A DNA stretch of 64,000 nucleotides, from NCBI RefSeq assembly GCF_003318255.1, contig NZ_QOCF01000004.1:62001-126000 (forward strand). Direction: 5' to 3'. Position numbers and translations under genes: made by a program. This DNA comes from Ruegeria sp. A3M17 (GTDB lineage: Bacteria; Pseudomonadota; Alphaproteobacteria; Rhodobacterales; Rhodobacteraceae). The notes beneath the pieces are model-generated. The model was not told where the DNA came from and ran no database searches. It worked only from the letters and a program-made list of their open reading frames with translations. Each line of letters begins with the position of its first letter. The stretch's first letter is position 1. This document shows, piece by piece, positions 51,609 to 61,071 of the stretch.

Positions 51609-52870
51609 ATAATTCCTTCCTTCGTGTAAGCATCTGGGTCTATCTGGTCATCTTCTTCCTGTACCTGCTGGGCCCGCTGGTGATCATGTCGGTCACGGCC
51701 TTCAATTCGTCGGCTTTCCCGCGCATGACGCCGTGGGAGTGTCTGACCTTCCAGTGGTTCGGCGAGCTGTTTCAGGATCAGCGTATCCTGAACGGCATCA
51801 AGAACTCGCTGATCATTGGCGCCGGAACGGTTGTTCTGTCGGTGGCGATGGGTCTGGCCGGTGCGCTGATGCTGACCCAGATATGGCCTAAGTTACGGGC
51901 GACCTACTACACGATCATCATCGCTCCGATCCTGATCCCGGGTGTTGTTCTGGGCATCTCGACTTTGGTGTTCTGGGATCGGATCAATCGGATGCTGGGA
52001 CTGGGTGCAGATAGCTTCCTGTCTAACGGTATCTTCCTGACGGTAATCGGCCAATCCACCTTTATTGCAAGCTATTGCATGTTGGTTCTGGTGGCGCGCC
52101 TGCAGCGTTACGATGTGGCATTGACCGAAGCGGCGTTGGACCTTGGTGCAACGCATGCTCAGGCTTTCCGCAAGATTCTGTTGCCCTTCATGCGTCCTGC
52201 GATTGCTTCCGCAGCAGTACTGGCGTTCCTCGCTTCGTTCGAGAACTACAACACCACCACTTTCACCTTTGGTGAATACCCGACGCTGACGATCGAACTG
52301 GCCCAAAAGGTGCGGTATGGTATCACGCCTGCCATTTCGGCTCTGGCCTTCATCATCGTGGCGTTGACAGTATTCTTTGCCTTGTTGAACGAAGCCAAGC
52401 TGAAGCGTCAGGAACTGGTGGCCGCAGCCCGTAAGAGCGCCACTGTTGAGGAACTGGCAGGCAAGATTAAGTTGCCCAGCTTCTTTGCTGGCAACATGGC
52501 GGCTGTCCTACTGGTTGTGTTTGCGGTTGCGACGATCACTGTCGTTGGCACCGCAACGGCCTACAACCCCGGCCAATGCATCGCCAATGTGAAAGAGCAG
52601 AAACGTCTGGAAGCCGATCAACGCATTCAAGAGCTGCGCAAGCAGCGCGAAGAACAGCGTAAGAAGCGTGAGGCCGAAGAAGCCGAACAAGGTGGTGCGC
52701 AGCAATCCACACCGAAACCGTCCAACAACAGCGGTTTTGGCAACGTCTTCGCGCCGAATACTCTGGGTGGTGATGCCGAGGAGGAGAGTTCAGATACTGA
52801 AACTCCGCCTTCAAACAACGGTGGCTTTGGGGGCGTGTTCGACCCCAACAGCCTGCAGACTGACCAGTAG
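51605..52870 (+). CDS. Polyamine-type ABC permease (PotC-like) with long C-terminal extension
   Basis: A 421-residue protein. Residues 1-270 are a normal PotC/PotI permease with six helices and the EAA loop LTEAALDLGATHAQAFRKIL. The remaining 150 residues are unusual: an added hydrophobic segment (about 297-319), an Arg/Glu/Gln-rich probable coiled coil (about 328-362), then a Ser/Asn/Glu-rich tail with two copies of a motif, NNSGFGNVFAPNTL (374-387) and NNGGFGGVFDPNSL (404-417). Family members normally end near 260-300. The ATG overlaps the previous stop. The tail may bind a partner or regulate transport; there is no evidence of a frameshift. Confidence 0.88.
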   Translation: MNNSFLRVSIWVYLVIFFLYLLGPLVIMSVTAFNSSAFPRMTPWECLTFQWFGELFQDQRILNGIKNSLIIGAGTVVLSVAMGLAGALMLTQIWPKLRATYYTIIIAPILIPGVVLGISTLVFWDRINRMLGLGADSFLSNGIFLTVIGQSTFIASYCMLVLVARLQRYDVALTEAALDLGATHAQAFRKILLPFMRPAIASAAVLAFLASFENYNTTTFTFGEYPTLTIELAQKVRYGITPAISALAFIIVALTVFFALLNEAKLKRQELVAAARKSATVEELAGKIKLPSFFAGNMAAVLLVVFAVATITVVGTATAYNPGQCIANVKEQKRLEADQRIQELRKQREEQRKKREAEEAEQGGAQQSTPKPSNNSGFGNVFAPNTLGGDAEEESSDTETPPSNNGGFGGVFDPNSLQTDQ

Positions 52871-52894
52871 GTTTTGAAGCTAAATCCAAAACGA

Positions 52895-52925
52895 GCGCCC
52901 GGAGAAGTCATTCCTCTTCGGGCGC
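52895..52925. terminator. Convergent terminator hairpin
   Basis: GCGCCCG (52895-52901) pairs with CGGGCGC (52919-52925), extended by AGA/TCT. It lies between the convergent permease and GH42 genes and overlaps the last GH42 codons. Confidence 0.5.
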
Positions 52926-54824
52926 ATCCTTCTGCGTGACAGCTACGTCACAGGCGTCAACGACGTCACCGTTCCATGCGACTGGTTGCGCGTTGTAGTT
53001 GATCAAGAAAACATGTGTGGCCGTCTCGCGACGGCGCAGCCCTTTGGGCATCGAAAATAGGGTAACGTCGGTTTTGCGCGCGGCCATTTCAACGACCCGG
53101 TCCCACAATGTGTCATTCGGGAAACCTGCCAGATACCAAAGACGATTTTCACCCAAAAGCGCAGGGGTGCCATCTGCAAATGTCAACAAATTGGGGGCAG
53201 TCCCCGAAATCCTGTCGATCCAATGTTGCGCCGCGCCGCCGCCTTCAACGCCACGCCGTATATTGGGCGGCAGGGTCTCGACCAGATCGACGTCGCATTT
53301 CAGGCCGTTCAGGCCGGGTCGCGCCCGCGGAATCTGGAAGTCATGTGTGATCGCCCCGCTGCGTGGGCCCATGATGAGCAGATCACAGGCCTCCGCCAAT
53401 TGATGCTCCAAATTGTCGCGCATGGTGGCGATCCCCGGAGCAAGGATGAGCTTGTAGCCAACGCGCGGAAGTTTGGTTGAGGACACGAAGTCCACAGACA
53501 AGCCCGCCCGCCGCAAGGCGCGATACGCCGAGAAGACCAGACGGAAATAGTCAAATCCCGCCCCCTGAGGCTGTGTCGACCAAGCCCAATCCGACGCGTA
53601 GTCGAACAGGATGGCCACCTGGGCCTGTGCCTGCACAACGTTGCCGATCTCTGACAATGCGTCCGAAGTCTGCTTTGCCTCGGTCAGAGCCGGGGCAGGG
53701 CGGTTGTTGGGTGTCAGCAGCCCCGCATGCATTTGCTCTTGCGCAAACGGGGCCTGCCGCCAGCGGAAATAGCTGACGACTTCTGCCCCGTGCGCCACTG
53801 CCTCAAGCGACCACAGCTTAACCATTCCGGGTAGTGGTGCCGGATTGTACGGTGCCCAATTCACCGGGCCGGGTTGCTGCTCCATCACCCACCAACGCCC
53901 GCGGCCGACCGCGCGATACAGGTCATGATGAAAAGCCTGCATGTCCGGATCGCCCTGCTGAAGAAAGGCGGTTTTATGGGCTTCATCCGCCTCAAGCCGG
54001 TCAGAGAGGAAGCCGATTGGATAGCTGTCCCAAGTGGCGATATCCAGATCTTCGCCAACCTTGAAATGGTCGAAATCCAGCACTCGGCCCATATAGTTGT
54101 GCAACAACGGCGCATCCGTCAAAGCGCGCAGTACATCTGCCTGGGCTTTGTTATACGCAACGACCTGATCCGAACTGAAACGCCGGAACGCCAGAACATG
54201 CGCCGGGTTGGGTTCGGTCACTGTCAGATTGGGCAGATCAATCTGGTCGAAATCGCGATACTCCATCGCCCAGAATATGTTGCCCCATGCCTCGTTTAGC
54301 GCGTCAATGCTGCCGTATTGATCCTTTAGCCAAAGCCGAAAGGCATGCAGAGCGGCGAGGCCGTAGCTAACGGTCGTATCGTGACAGCCATATTCATTGT
54401 CGATTTGCCAGGACCCAATATGCGGGTTTCGTCCGTAGCGCTCGCCCATGATCCGGGCAATGCGGACGGATTCTTGGACATAACCCGGATGGCTAAAACA
54501 ATAATGCCTGCGTGAGCCGAATTTTCGGGGGTTTCCTTGCGCATCCACTGCCAGCATATCGGGATGTTTCTCAAGCATCCAGCGCGGGGGTGTCGCAGTA
54601 GGTGTCCCCAGCACAACCTTGAGCCCAGCCGCCCCAAGCGTGTCGATTGCACGGTCCAGCCAGTCCAATTGCAGATCGCCTGGAACCGGCTCCATTCGGC
54701 TCCAGGCAAACTCACCGATCCGGACCCAGCTTATGCCAGTTTCAACCATACGGGCCGCGTCTTCGGCCCACATGGCCTCGGGCCAGTGTTCCGGGTAATA
54801 GCAAACACCAAGTTCTGGTTTCAT
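52908..54824 (-). CDS. Beta-galactosidase, GH42
   Basis: A 638-residue GH42 beta-galactosidase hydrolysing beta-galactosides to galactose. It starts MKPELGVCYYPEHWPEAMW, the usual GH42 N-terminus. Acid/base Glu144 is in DNEYGCH and nucleophile Glu315 in WWVMEQQPG. The TIM barrel is followed by the trimerisation domain and a small C-terminal domain. The ATG at 54824 overlaps the SMP-30 stop (ATGA), so the longer reading to 54980 is rejected. No signal peptide, so intracellular. Last gene of the galactose operon, supplying galactose to the oxidative route encoded upstream. Confidence 0.93.
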   Translation of the reverse strand: MKPELGVCYYPEHWPEAMWAEDAARMVETGISWVRIGEFAWSRMEPVPGDLQLDWLDRAIDTLGAAGLKVVLGTPTATPPRWMLEKHPDMLAVDAQGNPRKFGSRRHYCFSHPGYVQESVRIARIMGERYGRNPHIGSWQIDNEYGCHDTTVSYGLAALHAFRLWLKDQYGSIDALNEAWGNIFWAMEYRDFDQIDLPNLTVTEPNPAHVLAFRRFSSDQVVAYNKAQADVLRALTDAPLLHNYMGRVLDFDHFKVGEDLDIATWDSYPIGFLSDRLEADEAHKTAFLQQGDPDMQAFHHDLYRAVGRGRWWVMEQQPGPVNWAPYNPAPLPGMVKLWSLEAVAHGAEVVSYFRWRQAPFAQEQMHAGLLTPNNRPAPALTEAKQTSDALSEIGNVVQAQAQVAILFDYASDWAWSTQPQGAGFDYFRLVFSAYRALRRAGLSVDFVSSTKLPRVGYKLILAPGIATMRDNLEHQLAEACDLLIMGPRSGAITHDFQIPRARPGLNGLKCDVDLVETLPPNIRRGVEGGGAAQHWIDRISGTAPNLLTFADGTPALLGENRLWYLAGFPNDTLWDRVVEMAARKTDVTLFSMPKGLRRRETATHVFLINYNAQPVAWNGDVVDACDVAVTQKDAPEEE

Positions 54825-55681
54825 AGAAGGACTCTGTGTTCTGCCTGGCCTGTGCCCGCGTCCAATGCACCAAAGGTCATGCCATTGGTTGGTTGTGTTT
54901 TGACAGTGTCTGCGTCCAACCCCTGACGGGCAGTGGTGCAAAACAGCGTTGTCAGATCGTCGCCGCCAAAGGCGGGACAAGATGTATGTGCGGCCTGAAA
55001 CGAGACGGCATGCCGAAACTGCCCATTCGGGTCATAGCAAGCGACACGGTTTGCCCCCCATTGGGCGATCCAGATATTGCCGTCTGCGTCGACCACGGCG
55101 CCATCGGGGTAAAAGCCATCAGCGCGCAGGTCGAGAAACACCGTGCTATTGCCTTCGGGCCACCCCGTCTCAGGCTCCAGCGAACAGCGCCTAACCTGTT
55201 GTGTGACTGTATCGGTGTAATAGACGCAGGACCTGTCTGAGGAAAAACAGATCGCGTTCGAGGTTGTGACCTCGGGCACAAGAAGGCGTAATTCGCCCTG
55301 CCAGTACCGATAGATCGCGCCCGCTTTTTGTTCGGCGTTTTTTCCCATCGTCCCGATCCAAAACCCGCCCCACGGGTCTGCGCGCCCGTCATTAGAACGG
55401 GTGACCGGGTTGTTCACCTCAAGCGAGACGATCAGGTCTTTTTGACCACTGTCCAAACCAAACCGCCACAGGCCGGTTTCTGAAGCCATCACTATTGTAT
55501 CCCGGTCCACCCAACCTGCCGCTGAGACATGTTCCGAAAACTGCCAACTGTGTTGCTCGCCCCCTGTCTGCGTCATCAAACGTTTGTTGATGATGTCGAA
55601 CCAGAACAGTTGCTTGCGTTCAGGATGCCACAGGGGCCCTTCGCCTAGCTCACATGGACGGTCGTCAAAAACAAAGCTCAT
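54821..55681 (-). CDS. SMP-30/gluconolactonase-family sugar lactonase
   Basis: A 286-residue six-bladed beta-propeller lactonase. Conserved metal-binding elements include the Glu in CELGEGPLWHPE, the Asn in SNDGRADPWGGFWIGTMG and the Asp in YPDGAVVDADGNIW. It would open galactono-lactone to galactonate. It overlaps both neighbours by 4 nt (dgoA and GH42), which supports a dedicated step between the dehydrogenase and the dehydratase. Confidence 0.9.
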   Translation of the reverse strand: MSFVFDDRPCELGEGPLWHPERKQLFWFDIINKRLMTQTGGEQHSWQFSEHVSAAGWVDRDTIVMASETGLWRFGLDSGQKDLIVSLEVNNPVTRSNDGRADPWGGFWIGTMGKNAEQKAGAIYRYWQGELRLLVPEVTTSNAICFSSDRSCVYYTDTVTQQVRRCSLEPETGWPEGNSTVFLDLRADGFYPDGAVVDADGNIWIAQWGANRVACYDPNGQFRHAVSFQAAHTSCPAFGGDDLTTLFCTTARQGLDADTVKTQPTNGMTFGALDAGTGQAEHRVLL

Positions 55682-56283
55682 CCAGCTGCCTCGTCATAGG
55701 CAGCGACGATCCGCTTGGCCTGACCGGCAATCTCTGCGATGGACATTCCCGGTTTGAACAGGGCCGATCCGATGCCGAATCCATCTGCCCCGACCTTGAT
55801 CCATTCGGCGAAATTCTCAGGTCCAGCGCCGCCAACTGCATAGACCAAAGTGCCCGACGGCAGTACCGGCCGCACTGCGGCCAGACCAACTGGCCCGGCA
55901 ATGACACCGGGGAACAGTTTTAAACCAGTGGCGCCAGCTTTTAGCGCAGCAAACGCCTCGGTCGGGGTATAGACGCCCGGCCAGCTTTGCATGCTTAGCG
56001 CGACAGAACGCACAATGACCTCGGCGTCATAATTTGGGGAAACGATCAGCTTACCGCCAACTTGCGCAACAGCCTCTACCTGCTCGGGGGTCAGAACCGT
56101 GCCAGCGCCGATCAAGGCTTGATCGCCGAACGAGTTGGCCAACGATTCAATGCTGTTCAGCGGGTCAGGCGAATTCAACGGCACCTCGATCTTGTCGATA
56201 CCGGCTTCGATCAGTGCATGGCCTACATCGACGGCTTCTGACGGTAGCAAGCCACGCAAAATGGCGATGATGGGGCGGCTCAT
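55678..56283 (-). CDS. dgoA: 2-dehydro-3-deoxy-6-phosphogalactonate aldolase
   Basis: A 201-residue class I KDPG/KDPGal aldolase that cleaves KDPGal to pyruvate and glyceraldehyde 3-phosphate. It starts MSRPIIAILRG, has the Glu-containing region in AGIDKIEVPLNSPDP, and the Schiff-base lysine in ATGLKLFPG. The NSPDP and short length favour the galactonate-specific DgoA rather than Eda. ATG at 56283 overlaps the dgoK stop by 4 nt. The linked DgoK makes the assignment firmer. Confidence 0.92.
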   Translation of the reverse strand: MSRPIIAILRGLLPSEAVDVGHALIEAGIDKIEVPLNSPDPLNSIESLANSFGDQALIGAGTVLTPEQVEAVAQVGGKLIVSPNYDAEVIVRSVALSMQSWPGVYTPTEAFAALKAGATGLKLFPGVIAGPVGLAAVRPVLPSGTLVYAVGGAGPENFAEWIKVGADGFGIGSALFKPGMSIAEIAGQAKRIVAAYDEAAG

Positions 56284-57173
56284 GCGGTTTGCCTCGTTAG
56301 TTTGCGGGCCTGCGACAGGCCTGCCAAAGTGCATTGAGTAGCGTTAGCGGTGTCCACGAAAGCGCCCTGCAGTTGCAGCGCACGTCCGTAGATTTGGGAC
56401 ATCCCTTCAGCGCCGATAATTGCCAGCTGCTGCCCCAACCAGTAGGGGCGTGTTGCCCCCAGTTCAGCCCCGATCAATAGCCCGGATAACTTGGCTCGGG
56501 CTGTCCCCTTGTCCTGATCGTGCAACAAATCCGCCGCTCGCAGGCCAAACAGGCGCGCAGCCAATTGTTCGGGTTTCGACAGCGTGTCTGCTGTAGCTTC
56601 TGCAAAGGCGTCGACGTCCCAGCCGTCACTGATTGAATGCTTGAGCACTGATTGCTCGGAGAGCAGCTCAAACATCTCACCTGTCATGAACGTTCGAAAG
56701 CTCACGACTTCTCCTGCGCTGATCTGAACCCATTTTGAATGCGTCCCGGGCAGGCAGATAACCCCGTCCCAGTTCGGGCGGGTTGCCAGAAAACCAGAAA
56801 TTTGAGTTTCCTCGCCGCGCATTACATCAGGCGGTGCGTTCTGCTTGAGCCCAGGCACGACGAACGCGCGTATCCTGGCATTGGTACCGGGAACCCGAAT
56901 TGGTGCGTCCGACAGCGGTGCCGATGGTACGACCGAATAGGGGGCTTCGACCCAGCCTTGCCGCGCACCGACCATGCCGCAGGCCACAACATCGACAGGT
57001 TCAGCACCCAGCCAGTCTGCGATCAGGTCAAGCAAGGCAGATTCAAACGCATCTCTGCTCAGGCGAGCCATGCCGCAGTCAGACTGCCTTTGCGCCAGTA
57101 CGGTGTCGCCCTGCATGGCCCAGGCCCGCAGTTGGGATGTTCCCCAGTCGACGGCTATCCACTCTGCATTCAT
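56280..57173 (-). CDS. dgoK: 2-dehydro-3-deoxygalactonokinase
   Basis: A 297-residue DgoK-family kinase phosphorylating 2-keto-3-deoxygalactonate. The N-terminus WIAVDWGTSQLRAWAM is the phosphate-binding motif of the family, and GVICLPGTHSKWV carries the sugar/nucleotide contact. Length is typical. It lies 4 nt after the SDR gene and overlaps dgoA. Confidence 0.93.
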   Translation of the reverse strand: MNAEWIAVDWGTSQLRAWAMQGDTVLAQRQSDCGMARLSRDAFESALLDLIADWLGAEPVDVVACGMVGARQGWVEAPYSVVPSAPLSDAPIRVPGTNARIRAFVVPGLKQNAPPDVMRGEETQISGFLATRPNWDGVICLPGTHSKWVQISAGEVVSFRTFMTGEMFELLSEQSVLKHSISDGWDVDAFAEATADTLSKPEQLAARLFGLRAADLLHDQDKGTARAKLSGLLIGAELGATRPYWLGQQLAIIGAEGMSQIYGRALQLQGAFVDTANATQCTLAGLSQARKLTRQTA

Positions 57174-57177
57174 GGCT

Positions 57178-57945
57178 TTACCCCGTTACTACAACGCCGC
57201 CATCGACGGCCATGCACTGTCCGGTCATCGCGCGGCTGGCATCCGAGGCCAGGAACAATGTCGGTGCGATCATGTCTTCGGGCGTCAGGTGTTCTTTCAG
57301 GCACTGGCGATCCAAATGCGCCGCCAGGTCTTCGGGCGTAGCCCACATTTCAAGTTGTTTTTGCGTCAAAACCCATCCGGGAGCCAGCGCATTGATACGG
57401 ATTTTTTTCGGCCCCAACTCGCGCGCCAACGACCGCGTCATCCCGGTGATCCCTGCGTTTGAAGTCGTGTAGATCGGATAGCCCGCATTCCCCATCATGT
57501 AGCTGATCGAACTGAAGTTGACGATTGAACCACCTTTTCCTGCCATTTGGCGTGCGGCCTCCTGACAGGCGAAGTAATAGGCTTTGAGGTTCACCTCAAT
57601 CATCCAGTCCCAGAACTCGGCGGTGGTTTCCTCAAGCGAGTGACGCTTGTCATTGGCTGCGTTGTTGACCAACACATCCAAAGGTCCATGTGCCTCGGCA
57701 GCCTTTTGCATAGTGGCGTGCAGCAATTCGGTATCCGTCATGTCGCCCTGCATGAACAGCGGCGCGCGACCATGTTTGTCTCGCATTTCCTCAACAAATG
57801 CGCTGGCGTCCGAGCGGCCGATAAAGGCAACGTTTGCGCCTTGGGCCAAAAAACCGTCCGTCAGAGCGGCTCCAACGCCGGAGCCGCCGCCGGTTATATA
57901 GACCGAGGCGCCGTTTAGATCATGAAAAGTGGCTGAATGGTCCAT
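57178..57945 (-). CDS. Short-chain dehydrogenase with altered active site
   Basis: A 255-residue SDR with the cofactor motif TGGGSGVG (residues 18-25), NNAAN (94-98) and catalytic Ser146 and Tyr159. The invariant lysine four residues after the tyrosine is Asn163 (YTTSN instead of YxxxK). In this operon the expected role is oxidation of galactose (or another aldose) to the lactone, using NAD(P). The Lys-to-Asn change would normally cripple an SDR, so either activity is lost, another residue substitutes, or the base is a sequencing or strain-specific change. The start at 57945 overlaps the IlvD stop by 1 nt (TGATG). Confidence 0.88.
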   Translation of the reverse strand: MDHSATFHDLNGASVYITGGGSGVGAALTDGFLAQGANVAFIGRSDASAFVEEMRDKHGRAPLFMQGDMTDTELLHATMQKAAEAHGPLDVLVNNAANDKRHSLEETTAEFWDWMIEVNLKAYYFACQEAARQMAGKGGSIVNFSSISYMMGNAGYPIYTTSNAGITGMTRSLARELGPKKIRINALAPGWVLTQKQLEMWATPEDLAAHLDRQCLKEHLTPEDMIAPTLFLASDASRAMTGQCMAVDGGVVVTG

Positions 57946-59651
57946 CAGTGGCTCTCTCTGGTCACAAGGCGGGTATCTTTGCCGACAAGGAAGTCTAGGT
58001 CCGCGCCCTGATCGGCTTGCAGCACGTGGTCGACATAGAGTTTCGCATAGCCGCGGGTGTAGTGCGGATCGTCCGGTTGCCACGCGGCGCGGCGGGTTTC
58101 CAGCTCCTCATCGGCGACAAGCAGCTCCAATTCACCATTGCTGGCAGAAACCCGGATACGGTCCCCGGTTTTGACGAGCGCCAACGTGCCGCCTGCCTGT
58201 GCCTCGGGGCTGACATGCAGGATGACGGTGCCATAGGCGGTGCCGGACATGCGGGCGTCGGATATGCGGATCATGTCGCGGACGCCTTCCTTCACCAGTT
58301 TGGCCGGGATCGGCATGTTGCCGACCTCGGGCATGCCGGGATAGCCCTTTGGGCCGCAGCCCTTCAGGACCAGAATGGTTTCAGCGGTTACTGGCAGATC
58401 ATCCCGGTCAATATTGGCTTTCAAGTCCTCGATGCTCTCAAAAACGTAGGCCTCGGCTTCTGTTTCCAGTAGCGCATCCGTCGCGGCCGAGGGTTTCATA
58501 ATGGCCCCGTTTGGCGCGAGGTTTCCGCGCAACACGCGCAATCCCGCGGCGGGTTTCACCGGATCGTCGAAGGGGCGGATGACGTCGGGGTTAAAGCACT
58601 CAGCCCCTTCGAAATGGGCCGAGATATCTTTGTTCAGAACGGTTTTTGCGGGGCGCAGGAAGGATTTCAACTCGTTCAAAACCACGGGCACACCGCCTGC
58701 GTAACAGAAATCCTCCATCAGGTATTTCCCTGAGGGCATGCAGTTCACCAGCAGCGGGATTTCCGACCCGATTTCAAAGTCTTTCAAGGTCAGGTCTACG
58801 CCCACGCGGCCCGCCAGCGCGAGCAAATGCACCACCGCATTGGTCGAGCCGCCAACGGCTGCATTGGCCAGAATGGCATTTTCGAACGCTTCCTTGGTCA
58901 GGATGTCCGACGGTTTAAGATCTTCGTCCACCATCTCAACAATCCGTTTACCCGTCAGGTGTGCCAGCGCCATACGGCGGGCATCAACGGCGGGCAGGGC
59001 GGCGTTGGTGGGCAGGGACATACCCATCGCCTCAACCAAAGACGCCATGGTTGAGGCCGTACCCATGGTCATGCAAACACCTGCGCTGCGTGACATACCG
59101 GATTCGGCGTTCATGAAATCCTTTAGGGTCATCTCGCCGGCACGAACGGCCTCGGAAAATTTCCAAACATCTGTTCCGGATCCAATGTCCTTGCCTTGGT
59201 ATTTTCCGTTCAGCATCGGGCCAGAGCTGACTACGATCGAGGGCAGATCGACCGAAGCGGCACCCATCAGTTGCCCCGGCGTGGTCTTGTCACAACCACC
59301 CAGCAGAACCACGCCGTCGATGCCATAGGCGCGGATGGATTCCTCGACATCCATCGCCAGCAGGTTGCGGAACAGCATGGCAGTGGGCTTCATCTGGGTT
59401 TCACCCAGTGACATCACCGGGAATTCGACGGGGAAGCCTCCGGCCTCCCACACGCCGCGTTTGACACCTTCTGCCAGATCACGCAGGCCCGAGTTGCAGG
59501 GCGTGAGTTCCGACCACGTGTTGCAGATACCGATGATAGGGCGACCATCGAACGCGTGATCGGGAAAACCCTGATTTTTCATCCACGACCGGTGGATGAA
59601 GCCGTCTTTGTCGAGCTTTCCGTACCAATGCTGCGAGCGGCGTTTTGTCAT
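57945..59651 (-). CDS. IlvD/Edd-family sugar-acid dehydratase
   Basis: A 568-residue dehydratase of the IlvD/Edd family, in the subgroup that dehydrates pentonates and hexonates such as L-arabonate, D-xylonate or galactonate. Iron-sulfur and Mg ligands are visible: CNTWSELTPCN, GGCDKTTPG and the C-terminal RMSGTAYGTVILHVSPEA. Length (about 570) fits the sugar-acid group. In this context, galactonate to 2-keto-3-deoxygalactonate is the likely reaction. First gene of the six-gene packed operon ending with GH42; no strong ribosome site is seen before the ATG. Confidence 0.9.
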   Translation of the reverse strand: MTKRRSQHWYGKLDKDGFIHRSWMKNQGFPDHAFDGRPIIGICNTWSELTPCNSGLRDLAEGVKRGVWEAGGFPVEFPVMSLGETQMKPTAMLFRNLLAMDVEESIRAYGIDGVVLLGGCDKTTPGQLMGAASVDLPSIVVSSGPMLNGKYQGKDIGSGTDVWKFSEAVRAGEMTLKDFMNAESGMSRSAGVCMTMGTASTMASLVEAMGMSLPTNAALPAVDARRMALAHLTGKRIVEMVDEDLKPSDILTKEAFENAILANAAVGGSTNAVVHLLALAGRVGVDLTLKDFEIGSEIPLLVNCMPSGKYLMEDFCYAGGVPVVLNELKSFLRPAKTVLNKDISAHFEGAECFNPDVIRPFDDPVKPAAGLRVLRGNLAPNGAIMKPSAATDALLETEAEAYVFESIEDLKANIDRDDLPVTAETILVLKGCGPKGYPGMPEVGNMPIPAKLVKEGVRDMIRISDARMSGTAYGTVILHVSPEAQAGGTLALVKTGDRIRVSASNGELELLVADEELETRRAAWQPDDPHYTRGYAKLYVDHVLQADQGADLDFLVGKDTRLVTRESH

Positions 59652-59708
59652 TTCTGGCGTTTCTTTTTTGGCTGCGGTTGCAATTGAGTATTTGTGAAAA
59701 GATGAAGA

Positions 59709-61049
59709 TCAGGCGGCGCGGGCCGGGCGACACCAGTCGGGTAGCCAATCGGCATGAGCGGTCAGCAGGTCGGTCACAAGGCTTCGGATCTGACGCAAAT
59801 CCAGTTCGGCGGCGGTATGCGGGTCCATCATGGCTGCGTGATAAATGTGTTCCGGGTTCTGCTCAACCAATGCCCGCACAGTCAGTTCCTGCACGTTGAT
59901 CTGGCTGCGCATCAGCGCGATCAGCTGCGGCGGAATATCTGTTACGACCGAGGGTTGCACACCGTTGGCGTCCACAAGACAAGGGGTTTCGACAGCAGCG
60001 CCAGCGGGAAGTTGCGGGATCTGTCCGGTATTGGGCAGGTTCCCATACGCCACGTAGGGCGTATCCGTCACGATCGCATTCATCAGGTCGGCTGCAAATT
60101 CGTGGCTGCGCGCCACTTCAAGATTGCGTCCGCCGGTCAAGGTCTTGGCCTGTTCTTTCCAATTGGCGATCTGTTCTTTGCAGCGGGTTGGGTATTCATC
60201 CAGCGGGATGCCGAACTGCTCAATCAGGTCCTGGCGGCCATCTTTGATGAACCATGGAACATATTCCGCCAAATGTTCTGAACTTTCCGTGCAGAAATAG
60301 CCCAGATGTTCCATCACCTCATACCGCACCTTGTTGGCGCAACGTGGCATCAAAAGCGGTGGTTTGGGAATTTGGCCGCCGGTATACCCTTGCCGCAACG
60401 CCGGGTAGAGGTCGCGCCCTTCATGTTCCAGCCGTAAGAAAAATGCCACGTGGTTCACGCCTGCCACCTTGTAGCGGAACTCGTCCTTGGGCAGGTCCAG
60501 ATCGTGAGCAAGTTCTTCGATGGTGTTTTGCACCGAATGACACAGGCCGACATGTTTCAGCGCCGGGAAACGTTCTGCTAGCGCCCATGTGTTGATCGCC
60601 ATCGGGTTCACGTATTGCAGCAGCGTTGCGTTTGGGCAGAGCTGCATCATGTCTTGTGCAACGCCCCACAACACAGGAACCGTGCGCAGGCCGCGCATAA
60701 TACCGCCGACGCCTAGGGTGTCAGCGATGGTCTGGCGCAGGCCGTATTGTTTGGGGATAACGAAATCCGTCACCGTGCATGGCTTATAGCCGCCGACCTG
60801 GAAGGCGGTGATGACAAAATTGGCGCCCTCAAGCGCTGCGCGCCGGTCGGTGTGGGTAGAGACAGATGCCCCCGTTCCGACAGAGCGGATCATCGCCTTG
60901 GCGACGGCCTCGCTTTCGGCAAGGCGCACGGGGTCGATATCCATCAGCGCAAAATGGCTGTCGGCCAGTGCGGGGGTCAGCAGGGCGTCGCCCACGATAT
61001 TCTGCATGAAGATCGTGGAACCCGCCCCGATAAAGGTGATTTTGGTCAT
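59709..61049 (-). CDS. GH4 alpha-galactosidase (MelA-type)
   Basis: A 446-residue NAD- and Mn-dependent GH4 glycosidase. The Rossmann NAD motif is ITFIGAGSTIF at the N-terminus; the metal-site Cys and His are in GLCHSVQ and GVNHVAF. Sequence features fit alpha-galactosidases (melibiose, raffinose-type substrates) better than the 6-phospho-glycosidases, and the upstream non-PTS ABC permeases deliver unphosphorylated sugar. It is 22 nt after the second permease, and 57 nt before the dehydratase. A CAAACC/GGTTTG dyad covers its ribosome-binding site. Confidence 0.9.
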   Translation of the reverse strand: MTKITFIGAGSTIFMQNIVGDALLTPALADSHFALMDIDPVRLAESEAVAKAMIRSVGTGASVSTHTDRRAALEGANFVITAFQVGGYKPCTVTDFVIPKQYGLRQTIADTLGVGGIMRGLRTVPVLWGVAQDMMQLCPNATLLQYVNPMAINTWALAERFPALKHVGLCHSVQNTIEELAHDLDLPKDEFRYKVAGVNHVAFFLRLEHEGRDLYPALRQGYTGGQIPKPPLLMPRCANKVRYEVMEHLGYFCTESSEHLAEYVPWFIKDGRQDLIEQFGIPLDEYPTRCKEQIANWKEQAKTLTGGRNLEVARSHEFAADLMNAIVTDTPYVAYGNLPNTGQIPQLPAGAAVETPCLVDANGVQPSVVTDIPPQLIALMRSQINVQELTVRALVEQNPEHIYHAAMMDPHTAAELDLRQIRSLVTDLLTAHADWLPDWCRPARAA

Positions 61050-61053
61050 GTGG

Positions 61054-61068
61054 CAAACCTTTGGTTTG
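61054..61068 (-). promoter_or_regulatory. Small dyad over the GH4 ribosome-binding site
   Basis: CAAACC-TTT-GGTTTG. On the minus strand the loop and arm contain AAAGG, the only ribosome-like site before the GH4 ATG at 61049, so a hairpin could limit initiation. Confidence 0.35.
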
Positions 61069-61071
61069 ACG

